Origin: Hyphomicrobiales bacterium
GTDB lineage: Bacteria; Pseudomonadota; Alphaproteobacteria; Rhizobiales; Rhizobiaceae
Reading direction: 5' to 3'
Assembly (NCBI GenBank): GCA_900470285.1
Contig: UCAG01000008.1
Coordinates: 62,001 to 126,000 of the forward strand
Length of the DNA: 64,000 nucleotides
Shown here: positions 1 through 8,721 of the stretch, piece after piece
Layout of the letters: every line of letters starts with the position of its first letter
Numbering within the stretch: position 1 is the stretch's first letter
Translations under genes and position numbers: made by a program
Notes under the pieces: generated by a model
Databases searched by the model: none
Told to the model about the DNA's origin: nothing
Seen by the model: only the letters and a program-made list of their open reading frames with translations

Positions 1-641
1 AGCCGTTCTTTACGACTAAAGAAGTAGGCAAGGGTACAGGTCTTGGCCTGTCGATGGTCTATGGCATTATCAAACAGACCGGCGGTTTCATCTTCTGTGA
101 CTCCACACTGGGTAAAGGCACGGTCTTCCGTATCTATCTGCCACGTTTCATCGAAGAAAAAGCACCGGTTATACTGGATGCCAATGGCATGCCTGAGGAG
201 CAGGCCATTGTGACCAAAAAGCCTGCCGCTGTTGAAAAGAAAGCAGAAAAACAGGCTGATCTGTCCGGTTCCGCAACCGTCTTGCTGGTTGAGGATGAGG
301 ATGCGGTGCGCATGGGCGGTGTCCGCGCATTGCAGACCAGAGGTTACACAGTTCACGAGGCATCGTCCGGCGTTGAAGCGCTGGAAGTGCTGGAAGAGCT
401 GGAAGGCAAGGTCGATATTATCGTTTCCGATGTGGTTATGCCGGAAATGGATGGTCCTACGCTGTTAAGAGAGTTGCGCAAATCCTATCCAAACATTAAG
501 TTTATTTTCGTTTCAGGCTATGCTGAAGATGCTTTTGCAAAGAATCTGCCTGAAGACGCTCAATTCGGGTTCCTTCCGAAGCCATTCTCCCTGAAGCAGC
601 TGGCAACCGCTGTGAAGGAGATGCTGGAAAAGGAAGACTGA
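1..641 (+). CDS. cckA: CckA-type hybrid histidine kinase, C-terminal part (5' truncated)
   Basis: The gene enters from the left edge; the frame is open from base 3. The first visible residues hold the G box of a histidine-kinase ATPase domain (GKGTGLGLS), followed by the end of the HATPase fold, a Lys/Ala/Glu-rich linker and a complete receiver domain. The phosphoacceptor is the Asp of SDVVMPEMDG (codon 429-431); the acidic pair lies in VEDED and the conserved Lys in FLPKPF. In alphaproteobacteria this HATPase-linker-REC end is typical of CckA, which phosphorylates CtrA and CpdR through ChpT to control the cell cycle. The PAS and DHp domains lie outside the window, so another hybrid kinase cannot be fully excluded. 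Confidence 0.82.
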   Translation, partial: PFFTTKEVGKGTGLGLSMVYGIIKQTGGFIFCDSTLGKGTVFRIYLPRFIEEKAPVILDANGMPEEQAIVTKKPAAVEKKAEKQADLSGSATVLLVEDEDAVRMGGVRALQTRGYTVHEASSGVEALEVLEELEGKVDIIVSDVVMPEMDGPTLLRELRKSYPNIKFIFVSGYAEDAFAKNLPEDAQFGFLPKPFSLKQLATAVKEMLEKED

Positions 642-758
642 GTGTCTGACCAGTTATTGGGACAGGCGGGGGGCGAGGTTGAACCGGTGCGCAACATTGA
701 TGCGCATACGGGGCTTATGTTTTAACTGTTCCGTAGCGGGACTGTATTGGAGGAAGAA

Positions 759-1862
759 ATGCGTCTGTCTTTATTATCCGGAGTAGCCTTTGCTGCAACA
801 CTTGCGTTTGCTTCCCAGGCTCAGGCTGATATCACCATTGGTTTGATCGCACCGGTTACCGGCAGCGTGGCTGCCTATGGTATTCAGGTGAAAAACGGTG
901 CCGAAACCGCTGTAGAAAATATCAATAAAAACGGCGGTATTCTTGGTGAGAAAGTTGTTCTGAAGCTTGTTGATGATGCGGCAGATCCGAAACAGGGTGT
1001 TTCCGGCGCCAACCAGCTGATCGGTGACGGCGTTAAATTTGTTGTTGGTCCTGTGACCTCCGGTTCGGCAATGGCCGTTTCCGATGCGCTGGCTGAAGCC
1101 GGTGTGGTTATGGTAACACCGACAGCAACTTCACCTAACCTGACAAATCGCGGTCTGGAAAATGTTTTCCGTACATGCGGCCGTGATGACCAGCAGGCTG
1201 TTGTTGCTGCTGAATATGTGGCAAAAAATCTGGCTGACAAAAAAGTCGGCGTGCTGCACGATAAAGCCCCTTATGGTCAGGGTCTTGCAGACAGCTTCAA
1301 AGACAGCCTGAACAAAGCTGGTGTGAAAGAGGTTCTGTATGAATCCCTGACACCGGGTGAAAAAGATCTCAGCGCACTGGTGAGCAAGATCAAAAATAGC
1401 GGCGTGGAAGTGCTGTATTTCGGTGGTTATCATCCGGAAGCCGGTCTTCTGTCCCGTCAGCTTTCAGATCAGGGCGTGAAATTGCTGCTGATCGGTGGTG
1501 AAGGCCTGTCCAACACTGAATATTGGGCGATTGCTGGTGAAACCGGTGCAGGCACACTCTTCACCAATGCTGTTGATGTGACGCAGAATCCGGCTGCTGC
1601 TGAAGCTGTTGATGCGCTGAAGGCCAAGAATATTGCGCCGGAAGTGTTCACACTGAACGGTTATGCTGCTGTTCAGGTTCTCAAAGCCGGTATCGAAAAA
1701 GTCGGTAAAGCTGATGATGCCGCTGCCGTTGCCAAGGCACTGCATGATGGTCTGGAATCGAAAACCATTATCGGTGATCTGACCTATGACAAAAACGGCG
1801 ATCTGACTTCCCCGACCTTTGTGGTTTATAAATGGGAAGACGGTAAAATCGTTGCTAATTGA
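759..1862 (+). CDS. ABC transporter substrate-binding protein, branched-chain amino acid (LivJ) type
   Basis: A 367-residue periplasmic binding protein of the Leu/Ile/Val-binding (type I PBP) family. A signal peptide ends near SQAQA-D at about residue 23; the mature part opens with [17 protein letters not shown], the usual start of these proteins, and carries the AAEYVAKNL and [11 protein letters not shown] motifs. I chose ATG 759 because GGAGG at 749-753 sits 5 nt before it; an in-frame TTG at 747 would place the ribosome site inside the gene. No liv permease or ATPase genes adjoin it, so it must use a transporter encoded elsewhere or act as a lone receptor. A strong terminator follows at once. 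The ligand cannot be read from the sequence. Confidence 0.9.
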   Translation: MRLSLLSGVAFAATLAFASQAQADITIGLIAPVTGSVAAYGIQVKNGAETAVENINKNGGILGEKVVLKLVDDAADPKQGVSGANQLIGDGVKFVVGPVTSGSAMAVSDALAEAGVVMVTPTATSPNLTNRGLENVFRTCGRDDQQAVVAAEYVAKNLADKKVGVLHDKAPYGQGLADSFKDSLNKAGVKEVLYESLTPGEKDLSALVSKIKNSGVEVLYFGGYHPEAGLLSRQLSDQGVKLLLIGGEGLSNTEYWAIAGETGAGTLFTNAVDVTQNPAAAEAVDALKAKNIAPEVFTLNGYAAVQVLKAGIEKVGKADDAAAVAKALHDGLESKTIIGDLTYDKNGDLTSPTFVVYKWEDGKIVAN

Positions 1863-1883
1863 TTTTTCAGATCTGTAAAAAGG

Positions 1884-1915
1884 AAAGCCGGCAGAGCGTT
1901 CGCTCTGCCGGCTTT
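1884..1915. terminator. Bidirectional intrinsic terminator
   Basis: A perfect 14-bp stem (1884-1897 with 1902-1915) with a GTTC loop, flanked by A- and T-rich bases. It lies between the converging binding-protein gene and the MFS gene and can serve both strands. Confidence 0.85.
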
Positions 1916-1938
1916 CTTATTGGTAATAATTTATGGTC

Positions 1939-3174
1939 TCAGGTACCGCTGCGGCGTGCATCCCACAGGGCAATTGCCCAGATGATCAGACCGCCCAGCG
2001 CCAGTGCACAGCCGACGTAACCGGAGGAGGCAAAGCCATAGCCTGCGGCAATGGAGAGGCCTGCCAGCCACGGACCAAGGGCGTTGGCGACGTTAAAGGC
2101 GCTGTGATTAAGCGCTGCGGCAAGGGTCTGGGCATCCTGTGCCACATCCATCAAACGTGTTTGCAGGACAGTTCCGAGGCCACCGGTACAGCCGATCAGG
2201 AAGACCAGCGCGGTCAAAATCCAGACATTCATCACCACGAACGGAAAGATTGCCAGAAAGATTGCATTTGACAGCAGCAGAATACCGGCAGTCGGCATCA
2301 GTGCACGATCAGCGCCCCATGAGCCGATCAGCGTACCGCAGGTCATACCTGCGCCAAAAACAGTCAGCACAACCGGAACCCAATAGGGCGCAACGCCGGT
2401 GACTTCCAGCAGGGTGGAGGCAATATAGGAATAGACTGCAAACAGACCACCGAAGCCGACAGCACCAATGCCAAGTGTCAGCCAGACCTGACGGTTCTTC
2501 AAAGCGGCCAGTTCACGCAGAGGTGTGGCACCAGGGCGGGGCGGGTCTTTCGGGGCAAAAGCCATAATCATCAAAAAAGTGAGCGTGGCCAGAATACCGG
2601 TAACACCGAAACCCCAGCGCCAGCCGAGATTCTGCCCGAGCCATGTAGCAAAAGGCACACCGATTACGGTTGCGATAGACAGGCCGAGCATTACACGACC
2701 GACTGCCCATGCACGGCGGTTCACCGGCACCAGTGAGGCAGCCATCAGTGCGGCCACACCGAAATAAGCACCGTGCGGCAGACCGCTCATAAAGCGAAAC
2801 AGCAGCATCCAGTGATAGGATGGCGATAGGGCGCTGAGCACATTGGCGACGGCAAATACAGCCATCAGCCCCATAGCCAGCGTGCGGCGTGACATACGGG
2901 CAAAGAAGACAGCGAGGATCGGCGCACCGACAACCACACCCAGCGCATAGGCGCTGATGACATGGCCGGCAGTAGGTTCGTCAATACCTAAGCCTGCGGA
3001 AAAATAGGGTAGCAGGCTCATGGCCGCGAATTCGGTGGTGCCGATAGCAAAGCCACCCATTGCCAGTGCCAGTAAAACCAGTTTGAAATTTGTTGTATCT
3101 GCACTTGTTGCAGATGTTTCAGCATCGGCCAGAACAGGCGCGTCCAGCACCATGGCGGGGGAGGAATCTGTCAT
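1939..3174 (-). CDS. MFS transporter, DHA1 family (AraJ/YdhP-like exporter)
   Basis: A 411-residue protein with twelve predicted membrane helices. The first helix region GGFAIGTTEFAAMSLLPYF and the loop RMSRRTLAMG match the AraJ/YdhP/NepI type of drug:H+ antiporter-1 carriers, which export sugars, purines or drugs. The start is ATG at 3172-3174 (MTDSSPAM), preceded on the minus strand by AGGAAAA 6-7 nt upstream; a longer frame reaching back to 3255 has a non-membrane, Cys/Arg-rich N-terminus and is unlikely to be translated. It is a single gene converging on the binding-protein gene. No regulator adjoins it and the substrate is unknown. Confidence 0.88.
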   Translation of the reverse strand: MTDSSPAMVLDAPVLADAETSATSADTTNFKLVLLALAMGGFAIGTTEFAAMSLLPYFSAGLGIDEPTAGHVISAYALGVVVGAPILAVFFARMSRRTLAMGLMAVFAVANVLSALSPSYHWMLLFRFMSGLPHGAYFGVAALMAASLVPVNRRAWAVGRVMLGLSIATVIGVPFATWLGQNLGWRWGFGVTGILATLTFLMIMAFAPKDPPRPGATPLRELAALKNRQVWLTLGIGAVGFGGLFAVYSYIASTLLEVTGVAPYWVPVVLTVFGAGMTCGTLIGSWGADRALMPTAGILLLSNAIFLAIFPFVVMNVWILTALVFLIGCTGGLGTVLQTRLMDVAQDAQTLAAALNHSAFNVANALGPWLAGLSIAAGYGFASSGYVGCALALGGLIIWAIALWDARRSGT

Positions 3175-3443
3175 TTCGTTTTTCCTGAAACAGCATGTGC
3201 GACTGTTTCTGATAGGGGGCGGACACAAGCTGAAAGTGTCTGAGGCAACTCTCATTATGTGCGTTTATTTTAAAAGCTCAGGGCAGGGCTCCGGCCTTGA
3301 AGAGGAATTCAGTCAAATCCGTTTGTGCCTCCCACACGCGCGGTTCGTCTGAAATTTTTGTCGTCTTCCCATTACATCGAAAGATGCATGGTTGGAAGAA
3401 AAGAGTTTTTATAAAAATCTCTATCGGAGAAATGTGAAGCTTA

Positions 3444-4292
3444 TTACGGCCGGTTTCTGAAGCGCAGACCTTCCAGTTCTTTAATACGCGCGGCACTGTC
3501 TTGTTCCAGCTGTATGGTCATTTCCCGAATGATACTTTCCGCCAGCACAAACAATGCGGCGGAAGAATCCCATGCGGAAGGAACACCGGTGCGCCCTGCA
3601 ATCACATGACGGGCAAAACGGGCAATCGGCGACAGCCACTGATCCGTAATCAGCACAATATCAACGCCACGGCTCTTGGCGGTTTCAGCCAGATGCAGCA
3701 GACTGTCCTGATAACGGCGGATGTCGAAGACAATCAAAATATCCTTTTTACCCATATCCAGCAGCCTGTCGCGCCATGCGCTTTCCTGCCCTGACAAGTG
3801 GAAAACATGCGGGCGGATCACGGTCATATGCGCAGCCATATATTGCGCAATAGGATCGGTAAAACGCCCGCCGATCAGATAAATATTGCCACGGGCAGAG
3901 GCCAGCGCAGTGACAATATCGCTCAACTGCTTCTCACTGATATGGCGGAAAGTTTCGCGGATATTTTCAAGACTGTGTTCAACCGCCGGATAATCGGTGT
4001 CGGTCTGGCTTTGCCGGTTTTCATTGCGGTTATGGGGAGATTGCAGCTGAGCGGCCAGCTCATCCTGCAGGCGTGCCTGAAAATCAGAATAATTCTGAAA
4101 ACCGAGCCGGTTGATAAACCGCAGAATAGTCGGTGAACTCACTCCGGCCTGAGCGGAGAATTCGGCAACGGTTTTAAGGCCAAGCATCGGATAACTGGCA
4201 ATCAGCGTTTGTGCGGCATTGCGCTCGCCGGGGGGCATTGAGTCAATCCGCTCGGTTATCAGTTCGGCGATACTGGTGAAATTGTTCATCAT
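3444..4292 (-). CDS. RpiR/MurR-family transcriptional regulator
   Basis: 282 residues. The N-terminal third (about 5-80) is the RpiR helix-turn-helix domain (TVAEFSAQAGVSSPTILRFINRLGF), and the C-terminal half (about 115-260) is a SIS sugar-phosphate-binding fold (GNIYLIGGRFTDPIAQYMAAH). RpiR proteins sense phosphorylated sugars or related metabolites and repress or activate neighbouring catabolic genes. The gene is divergent from the amidohydrolase-TRAP cluster, so it is the natural candidate regulator of that cluster; GTAAC-N4-GTTAC in the shared promoter region is a possible binding site. Two consecutive ATG codons (4292 and 4289) are possible starts; AGGTG lies upstream. Confidence 0.9.
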   Translation of the reverse strand: MMNNFTSIAELITERIDSMPPGERNAAQTLIASYPMLGLKTVAEFSAQAGVSSPTILRFINRLGFQNYSDFQARLQDELAAQLQSPHNRNENRQSQTDTDYPAVEHSLENIRETFRHISEKQLSDIVTALASARGNIYLIGGRFTDPIAQYMAAHMTVIRPHVFHLSGQESAWRDRLLDMGKKDILIVFDIRRYQDSLLHLAETAKSRGVDIVLITDQWLSPIARFARHVIAGRTGVPSAWDSSAALFVLAESIIREMTIQLEQDSAARIKELEGLRFRNRP

Positions 4293-4418
4293 AAAACACC
4301 TGTTTGCATCAGTGGACTGAATGGCCGGATCTTTGATTCAACCCATTTAAAAATACCATTTGACAAAAGATAATAATGCGTATGAGATGATACACAATAG
4401 TGCGAAATAAATAATAAC

Positions 4419-4432
4419 GTAACATAAGTTAC
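4419..4432. promoter_or_regulatory. Candidate operator, GTAAC-N4-GTTAC
   Basis: A perfect 5-bp inverted repeat with a 4-nt ATAA spacer in the intergenic region between the RpiR gene and the amidohydrolase gene, 40 nt before the latter's ATG. A TTGACA hexamer lies upstream at 4360-4365 on the plus strand. RpiR binding is inference from position only. Confidence 0.4.
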
Positions 4433-4472
4433 ATGTGTAAATAATAAAATTTACTCGCATGAGGGGGGAAGA

Positions 4473-5279
4473 ATGGCGGAAACTCGCGATTCTCACGGCA
4501 ATGATATGCATACCCGTTATTCTGATACCGGTGGCGATATACCGGCAGCGATTGTTCTCAATGAGCAGGGTGAAAGCCCGTATCTGCTGATCTGTGAACA
4601 TGCCACGAATTTTATGCCTGAGAAGTTTGCAAGTCTCGGATTAAGCGAGGCTGATATGTCCGCTCATATTGCATGGGATCCGGGTGCGGCAGAGGTCGCG
4701 CGGCGCATGAGCAAAGCGATGGATGCCACACTTGTTGAGGCCGGCCTTTCCCGCTTGCTGATTGATTGTAACCGGCCGCTCTCTGCGCCGGATCTTATTC
4801 CTGAGATCAGTGAATTTACGGTGATACCGGGCAATCATAATCTGTCTGATGCAGAGCGGCAGGAGCGTATATCTCTGTCACACAAGCCTTTTCACGACAA
4901 AATTGAAGAGGTTATTGAGGCACGCAAAAAGCGCGGGCAGGAAAGCCGTATCATAACAATCCACTCTTTTACGCCGGTTTATAAAGGCACGGGGCGGCCA
5001 TGGGAAATCGGGATCATTCATGATGCCGATGACAGGCTGGGCGCACGTATGATCGCGGGTTTGCGTAAAGACGGTGAAAGTTCAGGCATCAATGTCGGCG
5101 TGAACCAGCCTTACTCACCGGATGACCGTGTTTATTACACGGTGGAATGTCATGCGCGCAAACGCGGTGATCTCTGTGCGATGGTGGAAATCCGCAATAA
5201 TGAAATTGCTGACGAGAAAGGGCAGGCTCTTTGGGCGGAACGCCTGTCATCCATCTTACAGGAAATGGAGATGAAATGA
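4473..5279 (+). CDS. N-formylglutamate amidohydrolase family protein
   Basis: 268 residues of the N-formylglutamate amidohydrolase (FGase) family. The signature region is LICEHATNFMPEKF near residue 40, followed by AWDPGAAEVARRM, LIDCNRP and IHSFTP, which hold the expected acidic and His metal and active-site residues. Family members such as HutG remove the formyl group from N-formyl-L-glutamate in histidine degradation, but no hut genes lie here. It is the first gene of a plus-strand cluster with a TRAP transporter, a gamma-glutamyl ligase and two dehydrogenases, so it may cleave another N-acyl or gamma-glutamyl amide (inference). A G-rich ribosome site (GAGGGGGGAAG) precedes ATG 4473. Confidence 0.88.
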   Translation: MAETRDSHGNDMHTRYSDTGGDIPAAIVLNEQGESPYLLICEHATNFMPEKFASLGLSEADMSAHIAWDPGAAEVARRMSKAMDATLVEAGLSRLLIDCNRPLSAPDLIPEISEFTVIPGNHNLSDAERQERISLSHKPFHDKIEEVIEARKKRGQESRIITIHSFTPVYKGTGRPWEIGIIHDADDRLGARMIAGLRKDGESSGINVGVNQPYSPDDRVYYTVECHARKRGDLCAMVEIRNNEIADEKGQALWAERLSSILQEMEMK

Positions 5280-5408
5280 GGAGATGATGACCTTGAACAT
5301 CGTCTGTTGAGGAGCAGGCGGGATTTAAGGAAAACAGGTAACTGGTGAATACAGGCAAAAGAGCCGGAAAACCGGTCATAAAACGCCTGAAACAACGGGA
5401 ACAAAAAA

Positions 5409-5969
5409 GTGCCGAAAATACTCAGACTCTTCGTGAAATATGTCGATGCGCTGAATTATCGGGTCGGGCGCTGTGCGATGTATCTCATCTTTTTGATGGC
5501 AGCCTGTCTGCTTTATTCCACCTTTTCGCGGGTCGTATTAGGCGCGCCTGTGAACTGGGTATTGGAGATGTCGCAGTTCATTCTGTCTGCTTATTATCTG
5601 CTGGGCGGCGCCTATGCGATGCAGCAGGGCGCGCATGTCCGCATGGATCTGTTTTATGACCGCTTTGCGCCAAAAAAGAAGGCGTTGACCGATATTATCA
5701 CCATTCTTTGTGTGATTTTCTATCTCGTGGTGATGTTCGCCGGCGGGCTATCCAGCACCAACTATGCCTATGTTTATAATCAGCGCAATTATACGGCGTG
5801 GGCTCCGGTGCTGTGGCCGATCAAAACGCTGATGACTATCGGTGTTTTCCTGCTGCTGCTGCAGTGCATATCCAATCTGATCAAAGACTTCGCGATCTGG
5901 CGCGGCACGCCGATCAAACCTGCTGCTTACGTACCTGATGCCGCACCGCAGGAAGGGCAAACAGTATGA
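5409..5969 (+). CDS. TRAP transporter small permease (DctQ type)
   Basis: 186 residues with four predicted membrane helices, the size and topology of the DctQ subunit of tripartite ATP-independent periplasmic transporters. Recognisable stretches are NWVLEMSQFILSAYYLLGGAYAM and the loop AHVRMDLFYDRF between helices 2 and 3. The start is GTG 5409; a stop 19 nt upstream in the same frame leaves no ATG alternative that keeps the first helix. The ribosome site is weak. The stop overlaps the start of the large permease by 4 nt (ATGA), so the two are translationally coupled. About 130 nt separate it from the amidohydrolase gene. Confidence 0.9.
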   Translation: MPKILRLFVKYVDALNYRVGRCAMYLIFLMAACLLYSTFSRVVLGAPVNWVLEMSQFILSAYYLLGGAYAMQQGAHVRMDLFYDRFAPKKKALTDIITILCVIFYLVVMFAGGLSSTNYAYVYNQRNYTAWAPVLWPIKTLMTIGVFLLLLQCISNLIKDFAIWRGTPIKPAAYVPDAAPQEGQTV

Positions 5970-7291
5970 GTTCGGAATTCATTACTCTTTTCATGTTTGC
6001 CACAATGATGGTGCTGCTGATGACAGGGCAGCGCGTGTTTGGTGTGATCGGCTTTGTCGGTTCACTGGCGGCATTGCTGCTTTGGGGTAACGGCGCATTT
6101 GAAATGCCGTTCAATGCCACTTTTGCGGTGCTGAACTGGTATCCGCTGATTACCGTGCCGTTCTTTGTATTTATGGGCTATATGCTCTCGGAATCCGGCA
6201 TTGCCAGCAATCTGTATCGCATGTTCCATGTCTGGTTCGGTGGTATTCGCGGCGGGCTTGCACTTGGCACCATCGGGCTGATGGTCATCATTTCCTGTAT
6301 GAACGGTCTGAGTGTGGCCGGTATGGCGATTGGCGCAACCGTAGCGCTGCCGGAATTGCTGAAGCGCGGTTATAACAAGATTATGGTGACAGGCGTTATT
6401 CAGGCGGGCAGTTCGCTTGGTATTTTGATCCCGCCGAGTGTCGTGCTGGTGCTTTATGCGATGATCGCCCGCCAGCCGGTTTTGCAATTGTGGCTGGCCG
6501 GTATCGGGCCAGGTCTGCTCATGGCCACATTGTTTGCGGTCTATATCTATATTCGTTGCCGGATTAATCCTGAGCTCGGGCCAACATTGCCTAAAGAAGA
6601 ACTGGACAGCATTACGTGGGCTGAGAAGTTTTCAACACTGCGCGCCGGTCTGCTGCCTCTGATTATTTTCGGCACAATGATGGGGCTGTTTCTGACCGGT
6701 ATGACCAGTCTGGTAGAAAGCTCTGTGGTCGGTGCTTTGCTGGCAACACTGGCTGCATTGTTTACCGGACGGATGACCAAGCAGGTTTGGGAAACCACAA
6801 CCCGTAACTCGCTGATGATTTCCTGTATGTTCCTCTGGATCATTCTCGCGGCGCTGTGCTTTTCGTCTGTCTATGACGGGCTTGGTGCGGTGAAGGCGAT
6901 TGAAAAGCTGCTGATTGGCACGTTTGATTTGTCGCCATGGACAATTTTGATCCTGATGCTGCTGTCCTTTGTTGTGCTCGGCATGTTTCTGGATGACACA
7001 GCGATGCTGGTTATTGTGGCACCGCTCTATATTCCGCTGGTCAAAAGCCTCGGATTCAATGCGATCTGGTTCGGTATTCTCTACACTATTACCTGTCAGA
7101 TTGCCTATATCACCCCGCCTTTCGGCTATAACCTGTTCATGATGCGGGCTCTCGCACCGTCCAGTGTGACTATGCTCGATATCTACAAATCTATCGTTCC
7201 GTTCTTCTTCCTGATGGTGCTGACGGTCATCATTCTGATGATCTTCCCGCAGATCGCTCTGTGGCTGCCCAACTGGTATTCGGGACGCTGA
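5966..7291 (+). CDS. TRAP transporter large permease (DctM type)
   Basis: 441 residues with about twelve membrane segments, the usual DctM length. Family motifs are clear: MTGQRVFGVIGFVGS at the N-terminus, SGIASNLYRMFHVWFGGIRGG, QAGSSLGILIPPSVVLVLYAM in the middle, and TITCQIAYITPPFGYNLFMM near the end. DctM is the secondary-transport core that moves the ligand, usually an organic anion, with sodium. It overlaps dctQ by 4 nt and is followed by the matching binding protein after a gap of about 175 nt. Confidence 0.93.
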   Translation: MSSEFITLFMFATMMVLLMTGQRVFGVIGFVGSLAALLLWGNGAFEMPFNATFAVLNWYPLITVPFFVFMGYMLSESGIASNLYRMFHVWFGGIRGGLALGTIGLMVIISCMNGLSVAGMAIGATVALPELLKRGYNKIMVTGVIQAGSSLGILIPPSVVLVLYAMIARQPVLQLWLAGIGPGLLMATLFAVYIYIRCRINPELGPTLPKEELDSITWAEKFSTLRAGLLPLIIFGTMMGLFLTGMTSLVESSVVGALLATLAALFTGRMTKQVWETTTRNSLMISCMFLWIILAALCFSSVYDGLGAVKAIEKLLIGTFDLSPWTILILMLLSFVVLGMFLDDTAMLVIVAPLYIPLVKSLGFNAIWFGILYTITCQIAYITPPFGYNLFMMRALAPSSVTMLDIYKSIVPFFFLMVLTVIILMIFPQIALWLPNWYSGR

Positions 7292-7466
7292 TAAAGTGTG
7301 AAGTGCATAACGCAGTTCAAAAAAAAGGCAACAAGCCAAAACTGCGGTGAAGGGAACCAAAACTGAATGTGAAGTAGTTTGTTATTGCAGTTTCAAACTG
7401 AGAAAATTGGCGGAAAACCAGTTACCATTTTTTCAGAAACTGCCCATTGCGACGGGAGACACGCAA

Positions 7467-8537
7467 ATGAGTGACAGCAAATTTCTGAATAAGCGCGACT
7501 TTCTTAAAAAGTCTGCATTGACCACTGTCGGAGCAGTTGGCGCAACCGCACTCGCTACCCCTTATGTGAAAGCGCAGAGCCCTATTAAATGGCGCCTGCA
7601 AACCTATGCAGGACCTGCTCTGGCCGAGCATGTTATCAAGCCTTCCATTGATGCTTTCAACAAAGCGGCCAATGGTGAAATGGTGATTGAGCTTTACACT
7701 TCCGATCAGCTGGTGCCGCAGGGTGAGTTGTTCCGTGCGGTGCAGGCGGGAACCATTGATGCAGCCCAGTCCGATGATGACTCCATGGCATCGCCGGTGG
7801 ATGTGTCGGTGTTCGGTGCGTATTTTCCGTTCGCTTCGCGTTACAGTCTTGACGTGCCGGTGTTGTTCAACTGGTACGGCTTAGATAAAATCTGGGAAGA
7901 AGCCTATGGTGAAATTCCGGGTGTAACGTGGCTCAGCGCCGGTTCATGGGACCCGTGCAACTTCGCAACCACCAAGCCGATCCGCTCACTGGAAGACCTG
8001 AAAGGCCTGCGTGTCTTTACCTTCCCGACCGGCGGTCAGTTCCTTACCCGTTTTGGTGTGGTGCCTGTGACACTTCCTTGGGAAGATATTGAAGTGGCCA
8101 TTCAGACCGGTGAACTGGACGGTGTATGCTGGTCAGGTGCGACCGAGGTTTATACCGTTGGCTGGGCTGATATTAATAAATATTATCTCACCAATAATAT
8201 CAGCGGGGCATGGGCGGGTTCCTATTTTGCCAATACGGAAAAATGGAATGCTGTGCCTGCGCATTTGCAGCAGCTGTTTAAACTCAGCATGGACAGCTCC
8301 CATTACTATCGCCAGCATTGGTATTGGTGGGGGGAAGCCCATTACCGTACCACCGGCGGTAAGCTTGAACTGACAACCATTCCAGAAGCGGAATGGGGCA
8401 AAGTTGAAGATGAAGCCATGAAGTTCTGGGATGAAATTGCGGCCAAGAGTCCGCGCAATGCCAAAGTGGTTGAAATCCTGAAGAAATATCAGGAAACCAT
8501 GCGCAAAGCCGGTGCGCCGTATCGCTACGGAGCATAA
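7467..8537 (+). CDS. TRAP transporter substrate-binding protein (DctP family, TakP-like)
   Basis: 356 residues. The N-terminus NKRDFLKKSALTTVGAVGATALA resembles a twin-arginine signal with Lys-Arg in place of Arg-Arg, then cleavage near VKAQ. The mature protein shows the DctP fold: SDQLVPQGELFRAVQAGTIDA, LKGLRVFTF, GVVPVTLPWEDIEVAIQTGELDG and the ligand-site stretch VCWSGATEVYTVGW. That region resembles TakP-like 2-oxoacid receptors, so a carboxylate ligand is plausible (inference). The start is ATG 7467 with GGGAG at 7454-7458; an in-frame upstream extension to 7347 has no matching signal sequence. A binding protein placed after the permeases is common in this family. Confidence 0.9.
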   Translation: MSDSKFLNKRDFLKKSALTTVGAVGATALATPYVKAQSPIKWRLQTYAGPALAEHVIKPSIDAFNKAANGEMVIELYTSDQLVPQGELFRAVQAGTIDAAQSDDDSMASPVDVSVFGAYFPFASRYSLDVPVLFNWYGLDKIWEEAYGEIPGVTWLSAGSWDPCNFATTKPIRSLEDLKGLRVFTFPTGGQFLTRFGVVPVTLPWEDIEVAIQTGELDGVCWSGATEVYTVGWADINKYYLTNNISGAWAGSYFANTEKWNAVPAHLQQLFKLSMDSSHYYRQHWYWWGEAHYRTTGGKLELTTIPEAEWGKVEDEAMKFWDEIAAKSPRNAKVVEILKKYQETMRKAGAPYRYGA

Positions 8538-8556
8538 TCAAAATTTACAAAAAATT

Positions 8557-8579
8557 GTCGCCGCCGGAGGGGCGGCGAC
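8557..8579. terminator. GC-rich hairpin after dctP
   Basis: A 9-bp perfect stem (8557-8565 with 8571-8579) and a 5-nt GGAGG loop, 20 nt after the dctP stop. No T-run follows, so it may stabilise the 3' end or partly terminate rather than act as a full intrinsic terminator. Confidence 0.5.
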
Positions 8580-8589
8580 ACTCCAGTTT

Positions 8590-8691
8590 AGAGCATAATC
8601 CGACCGTAGTGAAACGAGGATCGATAAGATTATGCTTCAAATAAAAGGACTTAGAGCGTCGATCTGGTTCAATCAAATCAAAACGCGCTCT
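8590..8691. repeat. Intergenic imperfect-palindrome repeat, copy 1
   Basis: Two hairpin units: 8590-8639 (AGAGCATAATC...GATTATGCTT) and 8653-8691 (AGAGCG...CGCGCTCT). The layout matches copies at 22150 and 52977 and resembles dispersed palindromic elements known between genes in Brucella and other Rhizobiales. It lies between dctP and the gamma-glutamyl ligase gene. Confidence 0.65.
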
Positions 8692-8721
8692 GATAAATGC
8701 CGATGAAGCACGGAGTTGTAA

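Noticed and set aside
747-758. TTG start four codons upstream for the LivJ-type protein
   Set aside because: It overlaps the GGAGG ribosome site used by ATG 759.
4335-4390. Full sigma-70 promoter around TTGACA at 4360
   Set aside because: No acceptable -10 hexamer at 16-18 nt, so only the -35-like element is mentioned.
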